From Pseudomonas peradeniyensis (GTDB lineage: Bacteria; Pseudomonadota; Gammaproteobacteria; Pseudomonadales; Pseudomonadaceae): a DNA stretch of 64,000 nucleotides. The notes below the pieces were generated by a model. It worked only from the letters and a program-made list of their open reading frames with translations. It ran no database searches and was not told where the DNA came from. Position 1 is the first letter of the stretch; each line of letters begins with the position of its first letter. Made by a program: the position numbers and the translations under genes. Of this stretch, positions 8,238 through 20,075 are shown piece by piece. Location: the NCBI RefSeq assembly GCF_014268935.2, contig NZ_JABWRJ020000005.1, positions 372,001-436,000 of the forward strand, read 5' to 3'.

Positions 8238-8972
8238 TCAGGCTTCGAGCGCTCCACCGGCCAGCGCGCACAGCTGGATCGGGTCGAGGATATGCACTTC
8301 CTTGCCCTCGGCCTTGAGCAGGCCGTTCTGCTGGAAGCGGGTGAACACCCGCGACACGGTTTCCACCGCCAGGCCCAGGTAGTTGCCGATCTCGTTGCGC
8401 GACATGCTCAGGCGGAACTGGTTGGCCGAGTAGCCGCGGGCGCGGAAGCGCGCCGACAGGTTGACCAGGAAGGTGGCGATGCGCTCGTCGGCGGTCTTCT
8501 TCGACAGCAGCAGCATCATCTGCTGGTCGTCGCGGATCTCGCGGCTCATCACCCGCATCAGCTGGCGGCGCAGCTGCGGCAGCTGCACCGACAGTTCGTC
8601 GAGGCGCTCGAAGGGGATCTCGCACACCGAGGTGGTTTCCTGGGCCTGGGCCGACACCGGGTAGGCCTCGGTGTCCATGCCCGACAGGCCGACCAGCTCG
8701 CTGGGCAGGTGGAAGCCGGTGATCTGCTCTTCGCCGGCATCGCTGAGGCTGAAGGTTTTCAGGGCGCCAGAGCGGACCGCATAGACCGAGCCGAAATTGT
8801 CACCCTGGCGGAACAGGAACTCGCCTTTCTTCAACGGGCGGCCGCGTTTGACGATTTCATCCAGTGCATCCATGTCCTCCAGGTTCAGGGACAGGGGCAG
8901 GCACAGGGGGGCCAGGCTGCAATCCTTGCAGTGGGCCTGGTTGTGTGGGCGCAGTTTTACTGGCTCGGACAT
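8238..8972 (-). CDS. anr: Oxygen-sensing Crp/Fnr regulator Anr
   Basis: Anr is the Pseudomonas FNR homologue. With an oxygen-labile 4Fe-4S cluster it activates genes for low-oxygen life by binding TTGAT-N4-ATCAA. The 244-residue protein (ATG 8972, MSEPVKLRPHNQ) has N-terminal cysteines at 15, 18 and 24 (HCKDCSLAPLC) and the fourth ligand in the SVCEIPFE segment. A cAMP-type beta-roll and a C-terminal helix-turn-helix (SRNEIGNYLGLAVETVSRVFTRFQ) follow; E and R of ETVSR are the FNR-type DNA-reading residues. The longer reading to 9050 is not needed. Likely targets in this window are hemN and ccoN2, both with good Anr boxes. Confidence 0.95.
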   Translation of the reverse strand: MSEPVKLRPHNQAHCKDCSLAPLCLPLSLNLEDMDALDEIVKRGRPLKKGEFLFRQGDNFGSVYAVRSGALKTFSLSDAGEEQITGFHLPSELVGLSGMDTEAYPVSAQAQETTSVCEIPFERLDELSVQLPQLRRQLMRVMSREIRDDQQMMLLLSKKTADERIATFLVNLSARFRARGYSANQFRLSMSRNEIGNYLGLAVETVSRVFTRFQQNGLLKAEGKEVHILDPIQLCALAGGALEA

Positions 8973-9159
8973 TTCTTTCGATCCTTGTGGGAAAGCACAC
9001 ATAAGCCGTAAGGATAACCTGCGGCATGGGCTGTAGGCCAGTGTGCGCATTTTTGGTGCACGCTAGCGACGGTGCGGAAGGTGTGTTCCGCCACCGTTCA
9101 ACTGTCCATAGTGTGCCTCGAAAGGCGGGCTGTCCATGCGGTGAAACGCCTCAATCGCC

Positions 9160-10542
9160 TCAGATCACCCGGGAAAAACGCTGGCGATTCTGCTGCGCGA
9201 GGTAGGCGTCGAACACCATGCATACCGAGCGCGCCAGCAGGCGTCCGGCCGGCAGGATGCGGATGCCTTTGCTGTCCAGGCTGATCAGGCCGTCGCGCTG
9301 CATGGCTTGCAGCTGTGGCCACAGCTCCTTGAAGTAGCCACGAAAATCGATGGTGAAGGCCTGCTCGAACGCCTCGAAATCCAGTTCGAAGTGGCAGATC
9401 AGTTGCTGGATCACCGCCCGGCGCAGGCGGTCGTCCTGGTTGCACAAAAGGCCACGCTGGGTCGCCAGTTGGGCGGTGGAGAGGGTGTCCTGGTAGGTGG
9501 TGAGGTCGCTGCTGTTCTGGCAGTACAGGTCGCCGATCTGGCTGATCGCCGACACGCCCAGGCCGATCAGGTCGCAGTGGCCATGGGTGGTGTAGCCCTG
9601 GAAGTTGCGCTGCAGGGTGCCTTCCTCCTGGGCGATGGCCAGCTCGTCGTCGGGCAGGGCGAAGTGGTCCATGCCGATGTAGCGGTAGCCGGCGGCGGTC
9701 AGTTGGTCGATGGTGGCGTGGAGCATTTCCAGCTTGGCCGCCGGCGCCGGCAGGTCGGCGCTGTCGATGCGCCGCTGGGGCATGAAGCGCTCGGGCAGGT
9801 GTGCGTAGTTGAATACCGACAGACGGTCAGGCTGCAGGCGGATCACTTCCTCGACAGTGCGGGCGAAACCTTCCGGGGTCTGCTTGGGCAGGCCGTAGAT
9901 CAGGTCGAGGTTGATCGAGCGGAACTGCAGGGTGCGCGCCGCCTCGATCAGGGTGCGGGTCTGCTCCAGGCTCTGCAGGCGGTTGACTGCGCGCTGCACG
10001 GCCGGATCGAGGTCCTGCACGCCAAGGCTGACGCGGTTGAAGCCCAGCTCGCGGAGCAGGCCCATGGTCGACCAGTCGGCTTCGCGCGGGTCGATCTCGA
10101 TGCCGTAGTCGCCGGAGTCGTCGTCCAGCAGGTGGAAGTGCTGGCGCAGGGTGGCCATCAGCTGGCGCAGTTCCACATGGCTGAGGAAGGTCGGCGTGCC
10201 GCCGCCGAAGTGCAGCTGCTCGACCACCTGTTTCGGGTCGAGGTGGCAGGCGATCAGCTGGATCTCCTGCTCCAGGCGCTGCAGGTAGGGCGCGGCGCGG
10301 CCACGGTCCTTGGTGATGACCTTGTTGCAGGCGCAGTAGTAGCAGATGTTGGCGCAGAACGGCACGTGCACGTACAGCGACAGCGGACGCGTGGCGCGGC
10401 GGCTTTCGCGCAGGGCGTGAAGCAGGTCGAACGAGCCCACTTCGCCGTGCAGTTGCACGGCGGTCGGATAGGAGGTGTAGCGTGGCCCGGCCAGATCGTA
10501 GCGACGAATCAGGTCGGCGTCCCAGCGTAGGTCGTCGAGCAT
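9160..10542 (-). CDS. hemN: Oxygen-independent coproporphyrinogen III dehydrogenase
   Basis: A radical-SAM enzyme that oxidatively decarboxylates coproporphyrinogen III to protoporphyrinogen IX without oxygen, supplying heme under microaerobic conditions. The 460-residue protein carries the radical-SAM cluster motif C63-X3-C67-X2-C70 (CANICYYC), a GGGTP SAM-binding segment, and the HemN-specific GLGVSAIS region and C-terminal domain. It starts with MLDDLRWDADLIRRYDLAGPRYTSYPTA, typical of true HemN. A perfect Anr box centred about 69 bp upstream of the start fits oxygen-regulated expression. It sits between anr and the cbb3 maturation genes, whose hemes it supports. Confidence 0.96.
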   Translation of the reverse strand: MLDDLRWDADLIRRYDLAGPRYTSYPTAVQLHGEVGSFDLLHALRESRRATRPLSLYVHVPFCANICYYCACNKVITKDRGRAAPYLQRLEQEIQLIACHLDPKQVVEQLHFGGGTPTFLSHVELRQLMATLRQHFHLLDDDSGDYGIEIDPREADWSTMGLLRELGFNRVSLGVQDLDPAVQRAVNRLQSLEQTRTLIEAARTLQFRSINLDLIYGLPKQTPEGFARTVEEVIRLQPDRLSVFNYAHLPERFMPQRRIDSADLPAPAAKLEMLHATIDQLTAAGYRYIGMDHFALPDDELAIAQEEGTLQRNFQGYTTHGHCDLIGLGVSAISQIGDLYCQNSSDLTTYQDTLSTAQLATQRGLLCNQDDRLRRAVIQQLICHFELDFEAFEQAFTIDFRGYFKELWPQLQAMQRDGLISLDSKGIRILPAGRLLARSVCMVFDAYLAQQNRQRFSRVI

Positions 10543-10604
10543 GTGGGTGGTCCCCGGATAGAGCTGCAGTGTCCGGAGTCTAGGGGCGGATGTAAGAAGT
10601 CGTG

Positions 10605-10618
10605 TTGATTTGTATCAA
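10605..10618 (-). promoter_or_regulatory. Anr/FNR box upstream of hemN
   Basis: TTGAT-TTGT-ATCAA matches the FNR/Anr consensus at all ten defined positions. It lies about 63-76 bp upstream of the hemN start codon, suitable for class II activation. Confidence 0.9.
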
Positions 10619-10646
10619 GGTGAGTTGGCGACCGTCGCGGGGCTGG

Positions 10647-10671
10647 CGTGGGAGCGGGCTTGCCCCGCGAT
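10647..10671. repeat. Single REP element
   Basis: One copy of the GTGGGAGCGGGCTTGCCCC-type Pseudomonas REP, abutting the stop codon of the SafE-like gene. No inverted partner is found within 100 bp, so it is a solitary REP rather than a REPIN. Confidence 0.8.
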
Positions 10672-11354
10672 CAGTGCCCCATCAACCAGTGTTGATGCGG
10701 CCCTGGCAATGTCCACAGACCAAACAGGATCACGAGCAATCCGCCAGCCACGCGCACACCGCGCTTGCGCAACAGGGCGCCGACGCGCTCCGCCGCGAGC
10801 CCCGTGGCCAGCAGCACCGGCCAGGTGCCGACACCGAACGCCAGCATCAGCGCCGCGCTGTGCAGCGCATCGCCCTGGCTCGCCGCCCACAGCAGGGTGC
10901 TGTACACCAGCCCGCACGGCAGCCAGCCCCACAGGGCACCCAGCAGCAGGGCGCGAGGCAGGCTGGACACCGGCAACAGGCGCGTGGCCACGGGTTGTAC
11001 ATGGCGCCACAGGCCGCGCCCGAGCGCCTCGATACGGGTCAGGCCGCTCCACCAGCCGGCCAGGTACAGGCCCATGCAGATCAGCAGCAGCGCCGCGATG
11101 ACGCGCAAACCGATGGCCAGCGGGCTGCTGGCCAGCGCCACGCCGGCAAGGCCCAGCAGCAGGCCGGCGGCGGCATAGCTGAGGATGCGCCCGAGGTTGT
11201 AGGCCAGCAGCAGGCGCAGGCGTCGGCCGCGCTGCTCGGGTGGGATGGCCAGGGTCAGGGCGCCCATCAGGCCGCCGCACATGCCCAGGCAGTGGCCACC
11301 GCCGAGCAGGCCCAGGACCAGCGCCGAGCCCAGGAGCGGAATCAGTTCAGGCAC
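10671..11354 (-). CDS. SafE/DsbD-like membrane protein of the cbb3 maturation cluster
   Basis: This 227-residue integral membrane protein has six or so hydrophobic helices. It contains a GGGHCLGMCGG motif in helix 1 (about residues 18-28) and a second Gly/Cys motif GALWGWLPCGLVYS near 145. Paired Cys motifs of this kind mark the TauE/SafE-related, DsbD transmembrane-like family (DsbD_2) that often sits beside ccoI/ccoS. A role in copper handling or thiol transfer during oxidase assembly is inferred from context only. The GTG start at 11354 overlaps the 3' end of ccoS by 8 bp, so the two are cotranslated. It is the last gene of the ccoGHIS operon and is followed by a REP. Confidence 0.82.
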   Translation of the reverse strand: MPELIPLLGSALVLGLLGGGHCLGMCGGLMGALTLAIPPEQRGRRLRLLLAYNLGRILSYAAAGLLLGLAGVALASSPLAIGLRVIAALLLICMGLYLAGWWSGLTRIEALGRGLWRHVQPVATRLLPVSSLPRALLLGALWGWLPCGLVYSTLLWAASQGDALHSAALMLAFGVGTWPVLLATGLAAERVGALLRKRGVRVAGGLLVILFGLWTLPGPHQHWLMGH

Positions 11355-11540
11355 GTGGCGCGGGGTCCTTGTCGTCGGGCTGTTCGTCGCGGGGCTTCAC
11401 GGCAGCCTGGTGGCGCGGGTCCTGGTCATCGAACAGGATGCTGTGGGCCGGGCCTTCGAGGTCGTCGTACTGGCCGCTGTCCACCGCCCAGAAGAAGATG
11501 TACACGGCGACGCCGACCAGCAGCAGGGCGGCGGGGATCA

Positions 11541-11559
<19 letters not shown>
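11347..11559 (-). CDS. ccoS: cbb3 oxidase maturation protein CcoS
   Basis: CcoS is a small membrane protein needed for insertion of heme b and CuB into CcoN. The 70-residue protein starts MPALYVMIPAALLLVGVAVYIFFWAVDSGQYDDLEGPAHSILFDD (given as parts: one N-terminal helix, then the family signature SGQ(Y/F)DDL(E/D)GPA). The ATG at 11559 is internal to a longer open frame and is chosen because it gives the family length. It overlaps ccoI by 19 bp and the SafE-like gene by 8 bp, which shows tight translational coupling. Confidence 0.93.
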
Positions 11560-14012
<2,453 letters not shown>

Positions 14013-14039
14013 CGACATCTCTTCTTGCCGGTGCGGGCT

Positions 14040-14122
14040 CGTGGGAGCGGGCTTGCCCCGCGATGGGCCCGGGATACTCGTTTTCAGGCCCGGCCCCATC
14101 GCGGGGCAAGCCCGCTCCCACG
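14040..14122. repeat. REPIN (inverted REP pair) between ccoH and ccoI
   Basis: Two inverted REP copies (14040-14067 and 14095-14122) are perfect complements over 28 bp and continue with one mismatch. They enclose a short Pro/Gly-coding-like spacer. The element lies inside the ccoGHIS operon and could form a long RNA hairpin affecting message stability. Confidence 0.9.
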
Positions 14123-14141
14123 AGGTGTGGTGATATCGCCG

Positions 14142-14669
14142 TTACTGGTGCTCGGCACCTTGCAACGCTTCGTCCCCCAGCTGCAAGGTCACCCCATGCT
14201 CGACCTTCTCTTCCTCGAACAATCGCCACACATGCTCATCCTGGCTGCCCAGCAACTCGACGAAGCGCCGCCCCTGGACCTTGTCGTCGAGCTGGCCGAC
14301 ATAGCGGCCTTGCTCGGTACGGGTCAGCGGCACCTTGCGGTCCTTGTCCGGCTGGGTCGGCGAGATCAGGTTCAGTTCCAGCGTCTGCGGGTCGCTGTTG
14401 CCGGTCAGGCGCACCTCCACCTCGCCGGTCAGCTCGTCCAGGTGCACGCTGGCCTTGAGGTTGAGGGTCTGGGCCAGCAGTTCGCGATCCAGCGAGCGGT
14501 TGATGCCCTTGCCGGCCTCGTAGTAGTTGTCGTTGACCAGGTTGTCCGGGTTGCGCACGGCAATGCTGACCATGGTCAGGCTCAGGCACACCGAGGTGGC
14601 CAGGATGCCGATGATGATCCAGGGCCAGAGGTGCTTGTACCAGGGGCTGGCGGCGGTGGCTGCAGGCAT
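14142..14669 (-). CDS. ccoH: cbb3 oxidase assembly protein CcoH/FixH
   Basis: CcoH is a single-span membrane protein that associates with CcoP and stabilises cbb3 assembly. The 175-residue protein has one N-terminal membrane helix (WPWIIIGILATSVCLSLTMV, residues about 16-35) and then a periplasmic FixH domain with the conserved segment NPDNLVNDNYYEAGKGIN and HLDELTGEVEVRLTG. It lies 15 bp after ccoG and before ccoI in the maturation operon. Length and domain order are normal. Confidence 0.93.
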   Translation of the reverse strand: MPAATAASPWYKHLWPWIIIGILATSVCLSLTMVSIAVRNPDNLVNDNYYEAGKGINRSLDRELLAQTLNLKASVHLDELTGEVEVRLTGNSDPQTLELNLISPTQPDKDRKVPLTRTEQGRYVGQLDDKVQGRRFVELLGSQDEHVWRLFEEEKVEHGVTLQLGDEALQGAEHQ

Positions 14670-14684
14670 TGTTGGTGTTCTCTC

Positions 14685-16103
14685 TCAGCGGATCTGTGGG
14701 CCGATGAAACGGCTCTTGGCTTCAACCTGGCTGGCGCTGTCGTCGGCGTCCTTGAGGATGAAGGTGATTTCGTTGGTGGTCGAGGGCAGTTGTTCAGGGG
14801 CGACCGACAGCTGCACCGGCAGGTTGACGATGTCGCCGGCGGCGACGCGGATTTCGCGCTGGCCTTCGAGCTTGAGGTCGGGCAGGCCGGCGGCGTCGAG
14901 CACGTAGACGTGGTCGCGCTGGTCCTTGTTCATCACCTTCAGGCTGTAGACGTTCTCGATCCGGCCCTGGGCGTTCTCGCGGTACAGCACGCGGTCCTTG
15001 GCCACGTCGAAGCCGACCAGTGAGCGGGTGGCGAAGGCGGTGACCAGGGCGCCGATCATCACCAGCAGCACCAGGGCGTAGCCGATCAGGCGCGGGCGCA
15101 GCATGTGGGTCTTCTGCCCGGACAGGTTGTGCTCGGTGGTGTAGCTGATCAGGCCCTTGGGGTAGTTCATCTTGTCCATGATGCTGTCGCAGGCATCGAT
15201 GCAGGCGGCGCAGCCGATGCACTCGATCTGCAGGCCGTCACGGATGTCGATGCCGGTGGGGCAGACCTGCACGCACATGGTGCAGTCGATGCAGTCGCCC
15301 AGGCCCTTGGCCTTGTAGTCGATGTCTTTTTTGCGCGGGCCGCGGGTCTCGCCGCGGCGCGGATCGTAGGAGACGATCAGGGTGTCCTTGTCGAACATCA
15401 CGCTCTGGAAGCGCGCGTACGGGCACATGTAGATGCACACCTGCTCGCGCAGCCAGCCGGCGTTGCCGTAGGTGGCCAGGGTGAAGAAGCCGACCCAGAA
15501 GTAGGCCCAGCCGTCGGCCTGACCTGTGAAGAACTCGATGGCCAGTTCGCGGATCGGCGCGAAGTAGCCGACGAAGGTCATGCCGGTGACGAAGCCGATC
15601 AGCAGCCACAGGCCGTGCTTGGCCAGCTTGCGCAGGAACTTGTTGGCGCTCATGGGCGCCTTGTCCAGTTTCATGCGCTGGTTGCGGTCGCCTTCGGTGA
15701 CTTTCTCGCACCACATGAACACCCAGGTCCACACGCTCTGTGGGCAGGTGTAGCCGCACCAGACCCGGCCGGCGTAGACGGTGATGAAGAACAGGCCGAA
15801 GGCGGCGACGATCAGGATGCCCGAGAGCAGGATGAAGTCCTGGGGCCAGATGGTGGCGCCGAAGATGTAGAACTTGCGTTCGGGCAGGTTCCACCAGACG
15901 GCCTGGTGGCCGCCCCAGTTCAGCCAGACGGTACCGAAGTACAGCAGGAACAGCACCGCGCCACCGACCATCCGCAGCCTGCGGAAGATGCCGGTGAAGG
16001 CGCGGGTGTAGATTTTTTCGCGCGAGGCGTAGAGGTCGACGGAATCCTTCCCTTTGCTGGCAGGCGGGGTGACGTCATGTACCGGAATTTGCTTGCTCAT
16101 CAT
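14685..16103 (-). CDS. ccoG: cbb3 oxidase maturation ferredoxin-like CcoG/RdxA
   Basis: CcoG is a membrane-bound polyferredoxin thought to reduce Cu(II) to Cu(I) for cbb3 biogenesis. From ATG 16103 (MMSKQIPVHDVTPP) it is 472 residues. It has several N-terminal membrane helices, a CGYTCPQ motif, two ferredoxin-type cluster motifs (CIDCTMCVQVCP and CIGCAACIDAC), and a C-terminal periplasmic Ig-like FixG domain. The ATG at 16100 is an equally possible start; the frame upstream to 16187 is not. It is first in the ccoGHIS operon and has 251 bp of upstream space after ccoP1. Confidence 0.95.
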   Translation of the reverse strand: MMSKQIPVHDVTPPASKGKDSVDLYASREKIYTRAFTGIFRRLRMVGGAVLFLLYFGTVWLNWGGHQAVWWNLPERKFYIFGATIWPQDFILLSGILIVAAFGLFFITVYAGRVWCGYTCPQSVWTWVFMWCEKVTEGDRNQRMKLDKAPMSANKFLRKLAKHGLWLLIGFVTGMTFVGYFAPIRELAIEFFTGQADGWAYFWVGFFTLATYGNAGWLREQVCIYMCPYARFQSVMFDKDTLIVSYDPRRGETRGPRKKDIDYKAKGLGDCIDCTMCVQVCPTGIDIRDGLQIECIGCAACIDACDSIMDKMNYPKGLISYTTEHNLSGQKTHMLRPRLIGYALVLLVMIGALVTAFATRSLVGFDVAKDRVLYRENAQGRIENVYSLKVMNKDQRDHVYVLDAAGLPDLKLEGQREIRVAAGDIVNLPVQLSVAPEQLPSTTNEITFILKDADDSASQVEAKSRFIGPQIR

Positions 16104-16275
16104 CAAGTCCCACGGCAGTGGAGAAATGCCGCGGCCAGTGCGTGCCGGCCGCAGTCTCGCGCGTTCTGCTAGCGCTCTGCGGCCCATGATACGCCTGAGT
16201 TGGCGCGTGCGGGGCGCGCTGCGACCTTTAGTCGCGTTGGGTTCGTGGTGTGAATCGTGTTATGGCGGGTGTCAA

Positions 16276-16289
16276 TTGATTCAGGTCAG
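16276..16289. promoter_or_regulatory. Weak Anr-like site upstream of ccoG
   Basis: TTGAT-TCAG-GTCAG has a perfect left half-site and only 3 of 5 bases in the right half. It is about 173 bp from the ccoG start. It may contribute to Anr control of the maturation operon, but the match is marginal. Confidence 0.3.
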
Positions 16290-16314
16290 TTTCGGCTCGT
16301 TTTATGCTCGAATG

Positions 16315-16347
16315 AACGTGGGAGCGGCGCACCGCCGCTCCCACGTT
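16315..16347 (-). terminator. Strong hairpin downstream of ccoP1
   Basis: AACGTGGGAGCGGC (16315-16328) pairs perfectly with 16334-16347, with one more pair possible, leaving a CAC loop. It lies just past the ccoP1 stop on the minus strand. A clean U-run is lacking, so it may be a REP-derived 3' end stabiliser as much as a terminator. Confidence 0.6.
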
Positions 16348-16354
16348 TGACCCA

Positions 16355-17335
16355 TCACTCGGCTTTTGGCTCTTGTTGCTCCTGGTGCGACAGGCTGTAG
16401 ACGTAGGCCGCCAGCAGGTGGACCTTGTCGTTGCCCTGCATCTGCGCCTGGGCCGGCATCTGCCCCTGGCGGCCATAGCGGATGGTCTGCTGCAGCTGGG
16501 CGAAGCTCGAGCCGTAGATGAACGCCTGCGGATGGGTCAGGTTCGGCGCGCCCATGGCCGGGGTGCCCTTGCCTTCAGGTCCGTGGCAGGCCACGCAGTT
16601 GGTGGCGAAGATCTGCTGGCCCTTGGCCGGGTCGGCCTTGGCGTCCTCGGGCAGCTTGCGCCCGTCCAGGTTGGTCAGCACGAAGGCCGCCACATCCGCC
16701 ACGCCCTGCTCGCCGATCACCGTGGCCCAGCCCGGCATCACGCCGTGGCGACCGTTCATGATGGTGGTCTTGATGGTCTCCGGCTCACCGCCCCAGCGCC
16801 AGTCGTTGTCGGTCAGGTTGGGGAAGCCGTAGGCGCCCCGTGCGTCGGAGCCGTGGCACACCGAGCAGTTGGAAGCGAACAGGCGCGCGCCCATCTTCAG
16901 GGCCTGCGGGTCCTTGGCCACATCCTCCAGCGGCATGGCGGCGAACTTGGCGAAGATCGGCCCGAAACGGGCGTCGGCCTTGGCCATTTCCTTTTCCCAC
17001 TCATGCACGCCGGTCCAGCCGGCCTGGCCGTTGGAGAACTCGGTCTTCTTGTCGTTGTCGACGTAGGCGTAGCCCGGCAGGAGGCCTTTCCAGTTGCCCA
17101 GGCCCGGGTACAGCACCAGGTAGCCGAGGGCGAAGACCACGGTGCCGACGAACAGCCAGAACCACCATTTCGGCAGCGGGTTGTCGTACTCCTCGATGCC
17201 GTCGAAGGCGTGGCCGACGACTTCGTCGGTAATCTCTTCGCGCTGGCCCTTGCGGGTCGACAGCAGCAGCCAGGTCAAGGCGAAGATGGTGCCCAGGGTC
17301 AGGACGGTGACGTACAGACTCCAGAAGGTTGTCAT
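16355..17335 (-). CDS. ccoP1: cbb3 oxidase diheme subunit III, copy 1
   Basis: CcoP passes electrons from cytochrome c to CcoO. The 326-residue protein has two N-terminal membrane helices, the characteristic linker DGIEEYDNPLPKWWFWLF, and two c-type heme sites: CSVCHGSDARG and CVACHGPEGKG. Start ATG 17335 (MTTFWSLYVTVLTLG). It overlaps ccoQ1 by 4 bp (ATGA-type coupling). Compared with CcoP2 it has extra residues after GYAYVDNDKKTEFSNGQAG. Long tracts near the second heme site are almost identical in DNA to ccoP2, suggesting recent exchange between copies. Confidence 0.96.
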   Translation of the reverse strand: MTTFWSLYVTVLTLGTIFALTWLLLSTRKGQREEITDEVVGHAFDGIEEYDNPLPKWWFWLFVGTVVFALGYLVLYPGLGNWKGLLPGYAYVDNDKKTEFSNGQAGWTGVHEWEKEMAKADARFGPIFAKFAAMPLEDVAKDPQALKMGARLFASNCSVCHGSDARGAYGFPNLTDNDWRWGGEPETIKTTIMNGRHGVMPGWATVIGEQGVADVAAFVLTNLDGRKLPEDAKADPAKGQQIFATNCVACHGPEGKGTPAMGAPNLTHPQAFIYGSSFAQLQQTIRYGRQGQMPAQAQMQGNDKVHLLAAYVYSLSHQEQQEPKAE

Positions 17336-17523
17336 TGTTGTTTGCTCCTAGAAGCTTTTGCTTGCTCGACGTGCCGGGTGGCGTCTGGATCGTCCGCGAA
17401 CGGCAGTTGCGTCGCTTCGTCGAATTCCTGCTTGCGCCGCGGGCTGAACACCCACAGCGCCAGGCCCACGAAGGCCACCAGCACCACGACGGTGCCCAGG
17501 CCGCGAATCATCCCGATATCCAT
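17332..17523 (-). CDS. ccoQ1: cbb3 oxidase small subunit IV, copy 1
   Basis: A 63-residue protein with one membrane helix: it begins MDIGMIRGLGTVVVLVAFVG and continues into the CcoQ signature LALWVFSPRRKQEFDEA. CcoQ stabilises the cbb3 complex. ATG 17523 is chosen; the open frame extends 195 bp further but into ccoO1. It is 5 bp from ccoO1 and overlaps ccoP1 by 4 bp. Confidence 0.93.
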   Translation of the reverse strand: MDIGMIRGLGTVVVLVAFVGLALWVFSPRRKQEFDEATQLPFADDPDATRHVEQAKASRSKQQ

Positions 17524-17528
17524 CAGCG

Positions 17529-18136
17529 TCACCGTTTGCTTTTGATGAGGGTGCCAAGGCCTTGCAGGTACGCGACGATGGCGTCCATCTCGGTCTTGCC
17601 CTTGACCGCGTCGCGGGCGCCGGCGATGTCTTCGTCGGTGTACGGCGTGCCCAGGGTGCGCAGCACTTCCATCTTCTTGGCGGTGTCCTTGCCGTCGAGC
17701 TTGTTCTCCACCAGCCACGGGTACGACGGCATCTTCGACTCCGGTACCACGTTGCGCGGGTTGTACAAGTGGGCGCGGTGCCAGTCATCCGAGTAGCGGC
17801 CGCCGACCCGGGCCAGGTCCGGGCCGGTACGCTTGGAGCCCCACAGGAAGGGGTGGTCCCACACGCTCTCGCCGGCCACCGAGTAGTGGCCATAGCGTTC
17901 GGTCTCGGCGCGGAATGGCCGGATCATCTGCGAGTGGCAGCCCACGCAGCCTTCGCGGATGTAGATGTCGCGGCCTTCGAGCTCCAGCGCGGTACGCGGC
18001 TTCATGCCCTCGACCGGCTTGTTGGTGACGTCCTGGAAGAACAGCGGGACGATCTGCGTGAGGCCACCGACGCTGACGGCGATGACCATGAAGAAGGCCA
18101 TCAGGCCAATATTCTTCTCGACTGCTTCATGCTTCA

Positions 18137-18137
<1 letters not shown>
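17529..18137 (-). CDS. ccoO1: cbb3 oxidase monoheme subunit II, copy 1
   Basis: CcoO is a membrane-anchored c-type cytochrome that passes electrons to the CcoN heme b. The 202-residue protein has one N-terminal membrane helix (GLMAFFMVIAVSVGGLTQIV) and the heme site CVGCHSQMIRPF near residue 61. The conserved WDHPFLWGSKRTGPDLARVGGRYSD region follows (named by its parts: WDHPFLWGSKRTGPDL, then ARVGGRYS). It overlaps ccoN1 by one base and forms an operon with it. Confidence 0.96.
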
Positions 18138-19579
<1,442 letters not shown>

Positions 19580-20050
19580 TCTAAGGTTCCACGGTTTGGG
19601 TGTTCTTGTTGGTTGGTAAATCGGCGCCAGTATCGATAACCACCAGGGTTATGGCAACGCAAGGAAACCTGCGCCGACCCGTGTCCAGACCCTTTTCACC
19701 GCCGTCCCGCGGCTCTTGGGCTGGATGATTGTACACAAATAAATATTTGTAATGTGTACCGTTTTCCATGTTTTTCTGATCGTTCGGTCAAGCTTTTAAA
19801 TCGGGGACGGGCACGCAAGGCGTCATCCCAAAGCCGCAGGCTCGTGAGCGTGGAGTCGATGCGTGATGTCAGGCTGTGCACCACGTCTGTTCCGGTCGCT
19901 GCGAGCGGAGCCACTGTGGCAACAAGCTTAGTTGTGTTCGGAGGGGGTGCAAGGCGGGGAGGGGAGAGGGGCTGCCATGCAGCCCATCGCGGGCAAGCCC
20001 GCTCCCACAGGTTCAGCGCTGTACTTGTGGGAGCGGGCTTGCCCGCGAAA
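19580..20050. other. Intergenic region between ccoN1 and ccoP2
   Basis: About 500 bp without a supported gene. It holds the ccoN1 promoter region, including an AT-rich nested dyad at 19731-19759 (GTACAC ... GTGTAC enclosing ACAAATA-AA-TATTTGT), a REPIN and the ccoP2 terminator. Short open frames here translate REP sequence and are not genes. The AT-rich dyad 150 bp upstream of ccoN1 is the best candidate for a regulatory site. Confidence 0.6.
19988..20047. repeat. REPIN downstream of ccoP2
   Basis: Inverted REP copies of 22 bp (19988-20009 and 20026-20047) are perfect complements with a 16-nt spacer. They carry the GGGAGCGGGCTTGCCCGCG variant. Confidence 0.9.
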
Positions 20051-20069
20051 AGGGCCGCGAAGCGGCCCT
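20048..20069 (-). terminator. Intrinsic terminator of ccoNOQP2
   Basis: On the minus strand AGGGCCGC-TTC-GCGGCCCT (20069-20051) is followed by a short T-run, within 10 bp of the ccoP2 stop codon. This is a compact rho-independent terminator. Confidence 0.8.
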
Positions 20070-20075
20070 CGGGTG

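Noticed and set aside
9072..9097. Imperfect dyad between anr and hemN as a terminator
   Set aside because: The stem has a bulge and no T-run on either strand; support is too weak to list.
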